From: Microglena sp. YARC
Taxonomy: Eukaryota; Chlorophyta; Chlorophyceae; Chlamydomonadales; Chlamydomonadaceae
Assembly: GCA_022414725.1 (NCBI GenBank)
Contig: CM039466.1
Coordinates: 16,664,502 to 16,728,501 of the forward strand
DNA: 64,000 nt
Direction: 5' to 3'
A program made the translations under genes and the position numbers. Position 1 is the first letter of the stretch. The number at the start of each line of letters is the position of its first letter. Positions 1-12,289 of the stretch are shown here, one piece after another. A model generated the notes under the pieces. That model saw only the letters and a list, made by a program, of their open reading frames with translations, ran no database searches and was not told where the DNA came from.

Positions 1-65
1 AGTTTTTGTTTGAGGTGGGGCGGTGTGGGGGCAGGCTGACCCACAAGACGCAATGCTTGACGTTG

Positions 66-235
<170 letters not shown>

Positions 236-365
236 ATCATGTGTGGTTTTTCAAATCAGAGTGGTTAGTTTGGGCGGATTGGTATGGCCTCTAGGATAGG
301 TTTTTGTTTTGGTTTTTGCTTGCGTTAGAACATGTATTTAGGGTTTATTCATATATTCACTTGAT

Positions 366-545
366 GATTCCACTGACCACATTGGCCAGCTTAAGAGCCC
401 ATTGAAAACAAAAACTGCCGCTTGCAGTGCAAAAAAGCACACAAATTGCTTGCTGCGCCCACAGGGGGTTGCGAAACGCAGCAGTGTAGCATGCCTTCAA
501 AAAGCAGCGCACCAGTGGCGCGCTTGGAAGTACCCTGATACTCAC
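366..545. repeat. Dispersed repeat R1, copy 1
   Basis: About 180 bp sharing an ordered series of matches (ATTGGCCAGC, TTGCTTGCTGCGCCCACAGG, GCGCTTGGAAGTACCCTG) with 19741-19934. Neither copy has a clear coding frame. Probably a non-autonomous mobile element or fragment. Confidence 0.7.
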
Positions 546-689
546 TTTGCATGATTTACCTACTCATCAAAAGACCTTTATTATATACATACATATTTAT
601 TGTAGAATTTCAATGATCACTGTAGCACGAACTCACGGCCCCCGTCGGGTTAAACATTGTTTGGTCGTCAGTTCTATCAGTGCTTTTTT

Positions 690-765
690 CTTTTAAAGCC
701 CTTCCTATACGGTTGGGCAAGTCCCTTTAGCCTATTTGTTTCCTGGACTGTAACATACATATTAT
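690..765. repeat. Dispersed repeat R2
   Basis: Shares CGGTTGGGCAAGTCCCTTTA and the following CCTGGAC-GTAA segment with 43274-43325, and weakly with 60390-60430. Confidence 0.6.
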
Positions 766-867
766 ACATACATACATACTGCAGTTGTACAATAATATAT
801 ATTGTGCATATTAACATCAGGATGTAAGCTTCTCACCTGCATGCGTTATGTAGGTTTAACTAGCATT

Positions 868-1000
868 CAGCCATGTCGTACGACGGTTGCCCCCGTTACA
901 CTCTATGGCGGACAGTTCGCAAGATATGGAACCAAAGCCCCAAGTGGCTAATCCAAAAGGGGCTAAACCCTGACGGACCAAGCGGACTATTATATATAGG
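868..1000. repeat. Dispersed repeat R3, copy 1
   Basis: Starts ACTAGCATT, then a small GTCGTACGACGG hairpin, then AAGATATGGAACCAAAGCCC and on to AAAAGGGGCTAAAC. The same order is found at 29258-29410. Likely a non-autonomous transposon. Confidence 0.65.
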
Positions 1001-1089
1001 ATCAATATATCAATGTTGTCACATGCTCCCACTCGCACATTCACATCCACCAGGTCACCGTTCAGTAGAGAATGCCCCTCTATCTCTCT

Positions 1090-2089
1090 NNNNNNNNNNN
1101 NNNNNNNNNNNNNNNNNNNNNNNNNNNNNNNNNNNNNNNNNNNNNNNNNNNNNNNNNNNNNNNNNNNNNNNNNNNNNNNNNNNNNNNNNNNNNNNNNNNN
1201 NNNNNNNNNNNNNNNNNNNNNNNNNNNNNNNNNNNNNNNNNNNNNNNNNNNNNNNNNNNNNNNNNNNNNNNNNNNNNNNNNNNNNNNNNNNNNNNNNNNN
1301 NNNNNNNNNNNNNNNNNNNNNNNNNNNNNNNNNNNNNNNNNNNNNNNNNNNNNNNNNNNNNNNNNNNNNNNNNNNNNNNNNNNNNNNNNNNNNNNNNNNN
1401 NNNNNNNNNNNNNNNNNNNNNNNNNNNNNNNNNNNNNNNNNNNNNNNNNNNNNNNNNNNNNNNNNNNNNNNNNNNNNNNNNNNNNNNNNNNNNNNNNNNN
1501 NNNNNNNNNNNNNNNNNNNNNNNNNNNNNNNNNNNNNNNNNNNNNNNNNNNNNNNNNNNNNNNNNNNNNNNNNNNNNNNNNNNNNNNNNNNNNNNNNNNN
1601 NNNNNNNNNNNNNNNNNNNNNNNNNNNNNNNNNNNNNNNNNNNNNNNNNNNNNNNNNNNNNNNNNNNNNNNNNNNNNNNNNNNNNNNNNNNNNNNNNNNN
1701 NNNNNNNNNNNNNNNNNNNNNNNNNNNNNNNNNNNNNNNNNNNNNNNNNNNNNNNNNNNNNNNNNNNNNNNNNNNNNNNNNNNNNNNNNNNNNNNNNNNN
1801 NNNNNNNNNNNNNNNNNNNNNNNNNNNNNNNNNNNNNNNNNNNNNNNNNNNNNNNNNNNNNNNNNNNNNNNNNNNNNNNNNNNNNNNNNNNNNNNNNNNN
1901 NNNNNNNNNNNNNNNNNNNNNNNNNNNNNNNNNNNNNNNNNNNNNNNNNNNNNNNNNNNNNNNNNNNNNNNNNNNNNNNNNNNNNNNNNNNNNNNNNNNN
2001 NNNNNNNNNNNNNNNNNNNNNNNNNNNNNNNNNNNNNNNNNNNNNNNNNNNNNNNNNNNNNNNNNNNNNNNNNNNNNNNNNNNNNNNNN
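1090..2089. other. Assembly gap of 1,000 N
   Basis: Exactly 1,000 unresolved bases, so the true gap length is probably unknown. Confidence 1.
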
Positions 2090-2628
2090 AACCACAGACC
2101 ATAAAAGACATCAGCACTCACCACCAGAGTTGTAAGATGATGCTGTACGCCCCTGCTGCAACCTGCAGATGCACAAAACCTCATCATAGCGGTTACACAC
2201 CATACTCAACATTGCACCTCCGTCATGCATCACCAACATTCACATCCTCCAAACCAGATCTAAGCAACAAACAATGGCAATCACCATCAGAGGTTGCTTA
2301 GAACAAGCTGCATTGTCCCTGCTGCAAACGCAGCTCTTCACAAAGACCAGTCACTTTACGGCAACAGCACCACACTCATCTGCATCATTGCCATCTGCAA
2401 TTGACAAACAGCCAGCCTCCAACCACAGACCCAACAACAAGACAACAGCACTCACCACCATGAGTCTGTAGCAGTGCTGTAAGCCCTGCTGCAACCACAG
2501 GCAGAGCTGCGCAAGAACACCTCCCCCATAGCAATCACACTAGCTCCACTCATCAGCATCAATTCACTCTGCACTTCACCAACACCACAGCCTCCAAACA
2601 ACCAATAACAAGCGACAGTAGCACTCAC

Positions 2629-2720
2629 CACCAAGTCTGTAAGATAGATGCTGAAGCCCCCAGGTGCAACGCACAGCTCGTGCACGTACAAAGTTCACTC
2701 GTAGCATTAACAGCATTCAC
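2629..2720 (-). CDS. Possible exon end with duplicated donors
   Basis: One frame reads CVAPGGFSIYLTDLV before donor GTGAGTGC. Related copies of the same end plus donor occur at about 2460-2510 and 2125-2165. The upstream limit is unknown. It may continue the giant gene toward the gap. Confidence 0.25.
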
Positions 2721-3009
2721 TATCCCGAATTGCCGCCCTGCATCCACCCAGCATCAAGCCACACATTCTCCATGTGCGCCCATCTATGAGCAAGCTCCCC
2801 GACTACCCCACGAACGACACCAGCCCCACTCATCGCCACGCGATCAAAGTAAGGTCCGTAGTTCAGGCCAGGTGGGCCAGATGGTGGCGAGCTGTAGCTA
2901 GTAGCTGAAGACAGGCAGAGGCGAGTCAGCGCCGCAATAGTGGCGCTGTGGGCTTTTGAACGCTCCACCTACCAGCTTAGAATCATCAGGCCCTCCCCTA
3001 ACCGATGAC

Positions 3010-4140
3010 TACCACCGTCTGTTGTGTATGTTTAATGTTTGTATGTTTATACATGTGTATGTGTTGCTTATTGCTGAATGTTGTGATGTGTATGGTGTGC
3101 ATTCGTTGTGTATATGTATGTGTACAGTCCACTGTTCCAATCATCCAAGCTGAGCTTCAGCACATCACTCAGCCCCCCTTTCCCCCATGAACCGATGACC
3201 ACCTGCGATGTTGTGTATTTGTGTATTGCTATATGTTGTGTATGTTTGTATTGTATGTTGTGTATGTTGTGATATGTCTGTTGCAATGTGCTTGTTGGCA
3301 TGTGCATGTGTGTATTTTGATGTAAACGATAAGCTGTTGTGTATTATTGTCTTTGTGGATGGATGTGTATGTGGTATGTGTATGTGTGTCTGTATTGTTT
3401 CTATGTGTATGTGTATTTTGTAATGTTATGTTTTATATTGTGTAAGTTTGGTATTGTGCTTTTTGTCCTGTGATATGGTGTTATATTGTGGTTGTGTACT
3501 ATGAATTGTTTATGTTGTGCATGAAGTATGTGCGTCTGTGCATGTGTATTGTTAGGGTGAGAGTGGGTGGAAGGGGCGGTTGGTGGGGGGGGTGGTGGTG
3601 TATGGGGGGATTGGGGGTGGAGGCTGGTGGTGGGGATGGTGAGGGCGCATGGTGTGGTATGGTGGGGGTCAGGGAGTTAGTGGGTGCAAAGTCGGTGGGA
3701 GTGGTGTGGTGGGTGGGGGTGGCAAGGAGATTATGTGCAGGGTGGTGTGTGGTGTGGGGGGGAAGGAGATTAGTGTGCAAGTCTGTGTTGTGTGGTGGGG
3801 GGGGAGGTGTGTGCATGCGTGTGGTGGTCTGGTGGGGGGGGGGGGGCAAGCGAGAGTTAGTGGTGCAAAGTGTGGGTGGGTGGTGGTGGTGCCAAGAGAT
3901 TAAGGTTTGCACGTTGTGGTTTGTGGGGGGGGCAGGAGAGTTAGTGTGCAGGTAGGTGTGCAGTGTGGTGGAAATATGAACCTGCACGCGAGGTACTGGT
4001 GGGGGTGGTTGGTGTGTGGGTGATGTTTTTGTAAGTGTTGGGGTGTTGGTGTGTGTGGTTTGGCAGGTGCGATGGTGTGGTGTGGTAATAATGTGAGTCT
4101 GGCAGTGTGTGTTCGTGTGTGTGTAGTGTGTCGTGGTGAG
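3010..4140. repeat. GT-rich low-complexity tract
   Basis: TG-rich and then TGGGGG-rich sequence on the plus strand. No coding signal beyond simple-repeat frames. One decayed copy of the 4154 exon donor is seen at about 3970. Confidence 0.8.
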
Positions 4141-4153
4141 AAAAAATATATAC

Positions 4154-4518
4154 CTGCACAGCGGGTTCAGTGGCACAGTACGACGTTCTGCCTTGTCTGA
4201 TGAGCTGGGTCACACTAGTGTTCGCTTGAGCATTTAGCTGAGTGCTTGTAGTGACCCACGTGCACAGCACCACGCGTTTTAAGTTGGTGCTAGCTGCACT
4301 TGAACACACGATGTGGCGTCTGCGTGGTCTTTAAAGCCCTACGCGACCACCAGCGTTACGCCACGATGGTCCCACAGGAGAACAGTGTATGGACGCTCAG
4401 CTGTAATTGAGAGTCAAGCCTACTGGGCGTCCGGCCCCGCCGTCATTTCAGCCACCAGATTATCTCCGATTGCGGTAAGTCCCAATCGCACGACGGGTCC
4501 AAGTGATACCATCACTGC
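4154..4518 (-). CDS. Candidate exon, frame-broken, 3'-most clear piece
   Basis: Acceptor GACTCAG before 4518; donor GTATATA after 4154. Segments are AVMVSLGPVVRLGLTAIGDN followed by LVAEMTAGPDAQ, then LSITAERPYTVLLWDHRGVT. In another frame VVLCTWVTTSTQLNAQANTS is followed by VTQLIRQGRTSYCATEPAVQ. Three or four indels are needed for one frame. The mixed composition stands out from GT-rich arrays on both sides. Copies of the donor end (CTGCACGCGAGG) recur at about 3970. Probably the giant gene. Confidence 0.45.
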
Positions 4519-4524
4519 CTGAGT

Positions 4525-5500
4525 CAACAATTATGCATCTGACACTCATAGTATCTGCAAGTAGCCATCAGCAATGGAGCCTGGTTGAAGTGATGGTGGT
4601 GGGTGGAGTGTCCAAGGTGTGGAGTGATGAGAGTAATGTGGAGTGCCGTGGAGTGGTGGAGTGATGAGTGGTGGGAGGAGGGCAGAGGTGTGATGTCTGG
4701 TAGTATGGAGGGGTGAGGTGATTGTTGAGGATGGTGGGTAGGAGGTGCGTGGAATGTCGTGGGGTGTGTTGCTGTCATGCTGGTATACATTATTATTGCA
4801 CTCATACACATGCAAGTAGCCATCAGCACCAGACTGGTGAAGGTGATGGGCTGAGTTGGTGGAGGTGTTGAGGTGGTTGAGTGATGAGGCGCTGGGCAGA
4901 GGAGCGGAGGGGTTGATGCAGTGTGTGAGGAGGTGGTGGAGATTGGATGTTTGAGGTGGGTTGCTGTAACTGCTGGGTTACAATTAGTGATCTGCATTTC
5001 ATGTAGCTGCAAGTAGCATCAGCAAGGAGCCTGCTTGATATGGGGTGTGGAGTTGTGCGAGGGATGGTGGGTGAGGTAGGAGACCGTGAAGAGGGGAAGT
5101 GGGTGGACGTGGGTGGGAGGTGTTTGGGTGATGGGATGGATGGCGGGATGTACGTGGGTGTTGCTGTCATCCTGGTTACTTATTCTGCATCATAGAGCTC
5201 AAGTAGCCATCAGCATCAGACCTGGGTGATAATGTGTATGGGGTGTGGTTGGCTGGGAGTGGGTGGTGCGAGCGGAGGAGAGAGGAGTGTGGGTGGATGG
5301 GTGGTGAAGGGTGTGGTGATGGGTCGAGAGGTTGGTGTGAGGTATGAGTGATGAGGGTGGCTATTCGCCACCAGGAAATGTAGTCCCCAATTGTGCAAGG
5401 TTCCGCCATTGCATGCAGTAAATGATGCGACACTCCTGTTCACATCAGATACTGACAGTCATATAGCAATGTAGCCTGCTTGGATGATGGTGTGTTCGGT
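4525..5500 (-). repeat. Diverged ~200-260-bp tandem units with an exon-edge core
   Basis: Five cores (about 4535-4590, 4795-4850, 4985-5040, 5165-5225, 5435-5490) each read GCTGATGGCTACTTG on the minus strand next to a CAG. They are separated by G-rich filler. They look like copies of one exon edge. Confidence 0.55.
5371..5460 (-). CDS. Possible small exon
   Basis: One frame reads SVASFTACNGGTLHNWGLHF, then LVANS, before a possible donor GTGGCG. It is less biased than the surrounding G-rich repeat units and lies on the strand of the giant gene. Both limits are tentative. Confidence 0.25.
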
Positions 5501-5869
5501 GGGGAATAGAGAGTGATGCAGTGTGGGCTGGTGGGTGGGAGATTGGAAGTGATGGTGTGGCTGTGGTGGAAATTGAGTGGCGTTGTGGCTGGGGTGGAGA
5601 TTGGATGCATGCGGTGCTGGTGCGTGGGAATTGATTGAAGTGTGCTGGTGGGGGAATTTGGAGTGATGCGATTGGCTTTTGGAGATTGAGTGATGCGTGT
5701 GGCTGTGTTGGTTTGCTGAACTGAGTAAGCTGTGGTGTGTCGGGAATTGGAGTGATCGGTGCTGGTGGAAATTGGATATCGGTGTGGTGGGGATTGTGGA
5801 TCGTTGTGGTTGGTGGGATTGAGTGATGCGTTGGCTGGTGGTGGGACATTAATGATCTGATACTCACTA

Positions 5870-7480
5870 TATGTTATTACATCACAATATACACTACCAT
5901 ACATACATACATACCTGTACCAAACTGCTCAGCTACTCCATTGCTGCGACTCCAATGGGATCCTGGCATAACCAGCATACCACTTATACACCACCCCCAC
6001 CCACGCAACAGCCGCAGCACTAGCGCAACAACATCAAACAACTACCAACTTAGTCTACCTGGACTGTGACCCTATACACATACCTGTATGTCTACTGCAG
6101 CCTTTCTTGCTGTGCTATCCCAGTGAGTCTCTAGCATCACCACACCACACACTACTACACCACCCCCACCCCACCCACCAGAAGCAGCAGCGCAGAGCAA
6201 ACATTCCAACACGACTTACCAAACTTAGTTCTACCCCTGGACTGACCTATAACAATACTCTGTTACAGTTCTACGCAGCCTGTCTGCTTGCTTCCAGGGA
6301 TCTCTAGCTCAGCCCATACACATAATCACCACACCACCACCACTACCAAACCAGCACAGCAGCACACACATCAAACACAACCAACTTGTCTACCCTGACT
6401 TACATACACACACACCTACATAATCCCATGTACTAGTCTGCTGCAGCCTCCTTGCTGCCCCCAGTGGAGAAGGATTAGCACAATACACCACATACACCAT
6501 GCTACACAAACACATACCTGAGTCAGACTGTTGCATTTTCTCCTTACTGCGCCTCCAGTGGAGTCACTGGCATTAACCAACATACCACACATACACCTCA
6601 CTGTACATACAACACATACCCTGACTTGACATCACACACATACACCGCACATGTACATAACAAATTACACTGCACGTGAATTACACACACATTCACTGCA
6701 CTTGAACATACACACACATACACCTGCACTGTGACATACACACACATACACCTGCACTGTGACATACACACACATACACCTGCACTGTGACATACACACA
6801 CATACACCTGCACTGTGACATACACACACATACACCTGCACTGTGAAATTACAACACATACACCTGCACTGAAAACAACACTAACCTGCACTGTGAAATA
6901 CACACACATACACCTGCACTGTGACATACACACACATACACCTGCACTGTGAAATACACACACATACACCTGCACTGTGACATACACACACATACACCTG
7001 CACTGTGACATACACACACATACACCTTGCACGTGTGAATCAACACACATACACCCACTTGACATACACACACATCACATGCACTGTGAAAATACACACA
7101 CATCACACCTGCACTGTGACATTCACACACATACACACTGCCACTGTACTACACCAACATTACACCTGCACTGTACATACAACTCACAGTGAGTGCACTT
7201 GACATACACACACAACACTGCACTGTGACATACACACACATACACTCACTGTGACATACAACAATAACGACTGTGACATCACACACTACACTCACTACAT
7301 ACACAACATACCCTGCATGTGCATACACCAATTACACCTGGAACATTACCATACAACAATACGCCTGCACTTGACATACAACACTACAATGACTGTACAT
7401 ACCACACATACTGTACCAGACTGCTGCAGATTTTCCTTTACTCCGCCCATTGGAGTCTTCTGGCATCAGCCACATGAAAT
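5870..7480 (-). repeat. Exon-end plus donor copies and a ~28-bp satellite
   Basis: Repeated copies of the 8.2-kb exon end with a CAG|GTATG donor. From 6,650 to 7,240 a ~28-bp unit is repeated about 20 times, each copy carrying GTGCAG|GTGTATGTG on the minus strand. The satellite looks like a shortened version of the same exon-end/donor junction. Confidence 0.7.
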
Positions 7481-7488
7481 GTTTGGAC

Positions 7489-8100
7489 CGTCCATCCATC
7501 CATCATCCATCATCCATCCATCCATCATCATCATTCATCCATCCATCCATCCATCCATCCATCATCACATCCTCCCATCCATCACCATCCATCACCCATC
7601 CATCCATTACACACATCACATCCAATACATCCTACACACAATCCATCCATCATCCTCCATCCATCACATCATCCATCCACCATCCATCCTCAATCCATCC
7701 ATCCATCGCTCTCCATACATCCAACATCATCTACATCCTCCAATCCATCCATACACACTCCATCCAACCCATCCATCCATACACACATCCATCCATCCCT
7801 CCTTCCATCCATCCATAACACTCCATCCATCCATCATCCATCCATCATCACCATCCATCCACATCCATCAATCCATCCATCCATCCATCCACCATCATCC
7901 ATCCATAAACACATCCATCCATCATCCATCCATCATCATCCATCCATCATCCATCCAACATCCTCATCCATCATCCATCCATACATCCATACACACATCC
8001 ATTACACACATTCCATCATCCATCCATCCATCCATCCATCCATCCATCCATCCATCCATCCATCCATCCATCCATCCATCCATCCATACACACATCCATC
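7489..8100. repeat. (CCAT)n tetranucleotide array
   Basis: About 600 bp of CCAT/CATC repeats, perfect at 8010-8090. The Ser-Ile-His-Pro frame it encodes is not a gene. Confidence 0.95.
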
Positions 8101-8185
8101 ATCACCTCATACACAAACCATCATCCTACATACAACAACATATTCCATTATCCAATCTACAACATAACAGACTTCAACCACAATA

Positions 8186-8311
8186 CTGTGCCAGACTGCT
8201 GCACTTTCTCCCTACTGCACTCCATGGTCACTGGCATTAACCACATAGCGGTGAACGAGTTTGGATCCACACAGTGACTTGGCAGTCAGACTGCCAACAT
8301 CCCAGATGTCG
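8186..8311 (-). CDS. Candidate exon
   Basis: Acceptor CTCTCCCAG before 8311. It reads [20 protein letters not shown], then RYVVNASD. The end should continue STGGAVRRKCNSLTQ before a GTATGTG donor, as the cleaner copy at about 6500-6570 shows; here indels have damaged the last 40 bases and the donor G. At least six copies of the exon end plus donor lie downstream (7405-7470, 6510-6570, 6415-6475, 6250-6310, 6080-6140, 5920-5990). Probably part of the giant surface-protein gene. Confidence 0.4.
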
Positions 8312-8319
8312 CTGGGAGA

Positions 8320-9260
8320 GAGCAAGCCTCAAGGAAGGGCAGAGGAGGAGATTCCGTTTGTGCGGCCTTACTGTCCAAAGACCTTCATGGGGGTAGAGTG
8401 GGGGGTGGGTGCGAGGTGTAGTGGTGGGTGGAGGGTGTATGTAGTGTGATGTGGGGAGTGTGTAGGTACGTGGGTGGGTGGAAGTGTGCTAGTGATGTGG
8501 TGGTGGGTAGTGGTATGGGTGATGTAGGTGTACTGGGTGGTAGTGTGGTGGGTAGGTGGGTGTGGGTAGGTGGGTGAGGTAGTGGTAGTAGGTGGGAGTT
8601 GTGGTGGGTTAGCGTAGGTGGTAGTAGGGTGGTGGGTGAGTAGGTGGATAGTAGTGGTGGGTGGGTAGTAGGGTAGATGTGGGAGGTAGTGTGTGGGTGA
8701 GTAGGTAGTGGTGGGTGGTAGGTATTGGTGGGTGGTAGGTGGTGGGTGGGGGTAGGTGGTGGCGTGAGGATTGAGAACGAAACCATGTCAAAGGCAGAAG
8801 AGGAATTGCAGTTGGTTCCCGTTGAGCTGTCAATCATAAACCCTGTCATGGGTATGTGGTGGTGGGTGGTAGTGCGAGGGTGGGGAGTGGGAGGGGTGGT
8901 GGGGTGGAGGTGTAGGGTCTGGGAGGGATGGTAGATGGTGTGGAGAGTGGTGGAGTGGTAGAGGTGGCATGGGTGGGCAGTGGTGGGTCGTTGGGTGCGG
9001 GTGTTGGGTGGAAGATGAGAGACGCAAGCCATCAAGTAGGCAGAGAGGAGAGTTCAGTTGTTTCACTTGGTTAACTTGTCCAACTAGAACCTTTCATTTT
9101 GTTGGCGGGGGGTGTGTAGATAATGTGGGGGTGGGAGGATGGTAGGTAGTGGGTTGGTGAGGGTGCAGAGGCAAGCAGTCAAGGACGGCAAGGCAGGAGT
9201 TTGCAGTTGTTTAGCTGTTTGAACTGTCCAGCACCGGCCCCTTCATGGGAGGAACTATTG
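8320..9260 (-). repeat. G-rich tandem units with a coding-like core
   Basis: Four cores (about 8330-8390, 8770-8850, 9020-9100, 9175-9250) read MKG-VLDSS-GTNCNSSSA on the minus strand, best preserved at 8780-8850 (FMIDSSTGTNCNSSSAF). They are separated by GTGGTGGGTAG-type filler. Probably copies of the start of an exon whose full version is not clear. Confidence 0.55.
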
Positions 9261-9379
9261 TAGGATGGAATGGAAGGTGGATAGGAGAATGCGTGGCGTA
9301 GTGAGTTGGAGGATGGTAGGTAGAGGTTGTGAGTGTGGGGTAGGAGGATGGGTAGGTAGGTGGGGGTGGAAGGTTGAAG

Positions 9380-11150
9380 GATACCCCCCCACACACACAC
9401 AAACACACGCACCACCCAAACTCACCTCTTCTCCTGCACCATCACTATCACTCCAACTCGACACTCTTATTTTGTTACCCCAACCCTACCGAGCCCACCC
9501 ACCCAACACAACCCACACTCACCTATTATCCTGCACTTCCTATACCTCCACACCGAGCTGTCCATGCCACACCACACACACCCCCAGCACAAAGTAAATA
9601 CCACACAATGCAAACACCATACCAAACACCACAACACACACACCTTGATCCTGCACTTGCCTTGTCCCTCCACTTCGAGCTGTCACTCCACACCACACCC
9701 CAGATGATACCACACCAATACAACACTACCACACCATAACACACTCACCCTTTGATCCTGCACCTTCCCTTCACCATCACTACGAGCTGTACACTGCCAC
9801 CACCACCACCACCACAAGTATATACCAACACCAAACAACACCATTACCAACCACTAACACACTCACCCTTATTGCACCTTCCTTTGCATCCACCTCGAGC
9901 TGTCACTGACACCACCACACCACCACCACAAAGTTATATAACCACATACAAACCATACAACACACTAACACCTCACCCTTCGCACTTCCCTGTCACCTCC
10001 ACCTCCGAGCTGTCACTGCCACCACACCCCACCACCACACCAGCACAAGTACGCTACCAACCAATGCAACACATACAACACCACTAACCCAACTCACCTA
10101 TTAACCTCACTTTCCACTGCACTCCACCTCCGACTGTCACTGACACCCACAAGACATACCAACACCAATAACAACACCATACCAACCCACTACACACTCA
10201 CCTGTATCCTTGCCCTTCCCGTACCTCCACCTCCGAGCTGTCACTGCCACCACCACCACCACCCACCACAGCACCACACAAGTACAATACCAACACCAAT
10301 GACACACCAATACAACACCACTAACCACACCTTTAATCTGACACTTTCACTTGTCACTCCAATCCGAGCTTGTCACTCACCACCACCCACCACCACCACA
10401 CCCAGCAACAGTTACATACCAACACCAATGCAACACCATACCACCCACTTCACAACACCCTTGACCTGCACCTTCATTCCCTCCACTCACCTGTCACTGC
10501 CACCACCACCACACCCAAGTATGATACCAACACCAATACAAACAACCATATCCAACACCACTAACACACTCACCCTTGATCTGCACCTTCCCTGTCACCT
10601 CCCCTCGAGCTGTCACTGCACCACCACCACCACACAATATGATACAACACATACAACACCATACCAACACTACCACTCACCCTTGACCTGACCTCCCTCA
10701 CCTCCACCTCGAGCTGTCACTGCCCACCACCACCACCACCACACACCAGCACAATGTACCTCACCAACACAATGCAACACCATACCAACACACTAACCCA
10801 CTACCTATTAATCTCACTTTCACTTACCCACCTACAGCTGTCACTGCCACCACCCATACGTACCAACACAATCAACACCATACACACACTCACCCTTATC
10901 CTCACCTTTCCCTGTCACCTCCACCTCGATGCTGCACTGCCACCACACCGCCACCACACCACCACCAGCACAAGTACAATACCAACACCAATACAATCAC
11001 CATACAAACCACTAAACACACTCACCTATTAAATCCTGCACTTTCACTGTCACCTCACCTCCGAGCGTCACTTGCCACCACCACCACCACCACCACACAA
11101 GTACAATACCAACACTAATACAACACCAATACAACACCACTAACACACTC
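9380..11150 (-). repeat. ~130-bp tandem array of an exon end plus donor
   Basis: About thirteen units. On the minus strand each holds a piece like GACAGTGAAAGTGCAGGATC followed by a GTGAGTG donor, then GTTGGTGTTG-type filler. It matches the end of the exon at 11153-11664. Unit lengths vary by scattered single-base losses. Confidence 0.75.
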
Positions 11151-11152
11151 AC

Positions 11153-11664
11153 CACTTGATCCTGCACTTTCACTGTCACCTCCACCCGCACAATCACTCC
11201 TCCTCCCGCGTTACAGTTGCCACACTCTGTACCCATTATCACAGTACGTAGGCAGGCCACGCCGCTAGACGGTCACCATGTGTGTTCTCAGGCGTGCGGT
11301 CAAAGCCCGCCCGTCATTAGAAGGTGGAAGCTGAGGAGAGACGGCTAGGGGGTGAAACTGGTAGAAAAGAGTCCGCAAGAAACGTTTCGAGCTGGCGCGA
11401 GACGACACCACCCGTTGACTGACACGGTGAGAGCCGATGTGGCTTGGTTTGACACAGCACACATCTGTATCCATAGCGAGACTCACGATTTGGCACACAC
11501 TGCGGCGACATGACTGCTGTTCCGCCGGCTTCGGCTGAACCGGAACTCTTATTGTAGATCATCGGTTCGAGCTGAACGCAGACTCTGCTGGCAAGACTCC
11601 TCAAATCGGCCGTGATGAATGGAATTGTAGCTGAACGTGCATGAGCAGTGTTTCGGAGCAGGCT
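11153..11664 (-). CDS. Candidate exon block, frame-broken
   Basis: Acceptor CGTGCAG before 11664. The first frame is open for over 100 codons and reads SATIPFITADLRSLASRVCV, then QLEPMIYNKSSGSAEAGGTA. A later piece in another frame reads CLRTVIMGTECGNCNAGGGV, then IVRVEVTVKVQD before a GTGAGTG donor at 11151-11153. A frame change in between (about 11260-11330) points to indels or a missed short intron. The acceptor plus first bases is copied at 11.65-11.93 kb. The donor end (VEVTVKVQD) is copied about thirteen times, ~130 bp apart, at 9.38-11.15 kb. Confidence 0.45.
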
Positions 11665-12260
11665 CTGCACGCATGATCAGTAGGAGGAGGTGTCAGGGAC
11701 CTACAGCAACCTGCATTTTATGAGCACAGTATTGATACTTGTAGTGGTTTCGGAGCAGGATCTGATGTCGTTGATCGTGAGAGGGGGTGTCAGGGGAACC
11801 TACAGCAACCTGCAGTTTGTGTAGCACAGTATGAGTACGTTGTAGGTGCTTTTGAGCAGGCTTTCTGGCACGTCGTCGTGTGAGGAGGAGGGTCAGGGAA
11901 ACTACAGCAGCCTGCAGGTTTTAATACAGTTGAGTACTGTAGGGAGATGTAGTCGTTTTGGTATGTGCAGGAACCTTGCAACCTGCAGGTTTGTATACAG
12001 TATTGAGTACAGTGTAGAGCGTGTAGTACAGTTTTATACGGATGTAGGAGTGTAACGTATCAGTACGTTAGGGAGCTGTAGTACTGTATTGGTTAAGTTT
12101 ACGAGTGTAGTTAGGATTCAGTACGTGTAGGGAGTGTATACGGTATTGCGTAATGTAGGGAGTGTAGTACGATTCAGTATGCTTCAGGGAGGTGTATACG
12201 TATTGGGATACGGTGTAGGAGGTTAGTATGGCATATCTCTTGGTGAGGGGTATACATGAT
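11665..12260 (-). repeat. Acceptor-side copies and a ~40-bp satellite
   Basis: At 11.65-11.96 kb there are three copies of acceptor plus GCCTGCTCCGAAAC. From 11,980 to 12,240 a TAGGGAGTGTAGTACG-type unit is repeated. Confidence 0.6.
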
Positions 12261-12289
12261 CTCTGGTGAGCCTTCCTCATGTACTCTGC

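Noticed and set aside
856..2301. Long ORFs on both strands across 1.0-2.1 kb
   Set aside because: They run through the 1,000 N gap and have no real sequence inside.
7251..8240. 329-aa Ser/Ile/His/Pro-rich ORF
   Set aside because: Frame created by a (CCAT)n array.
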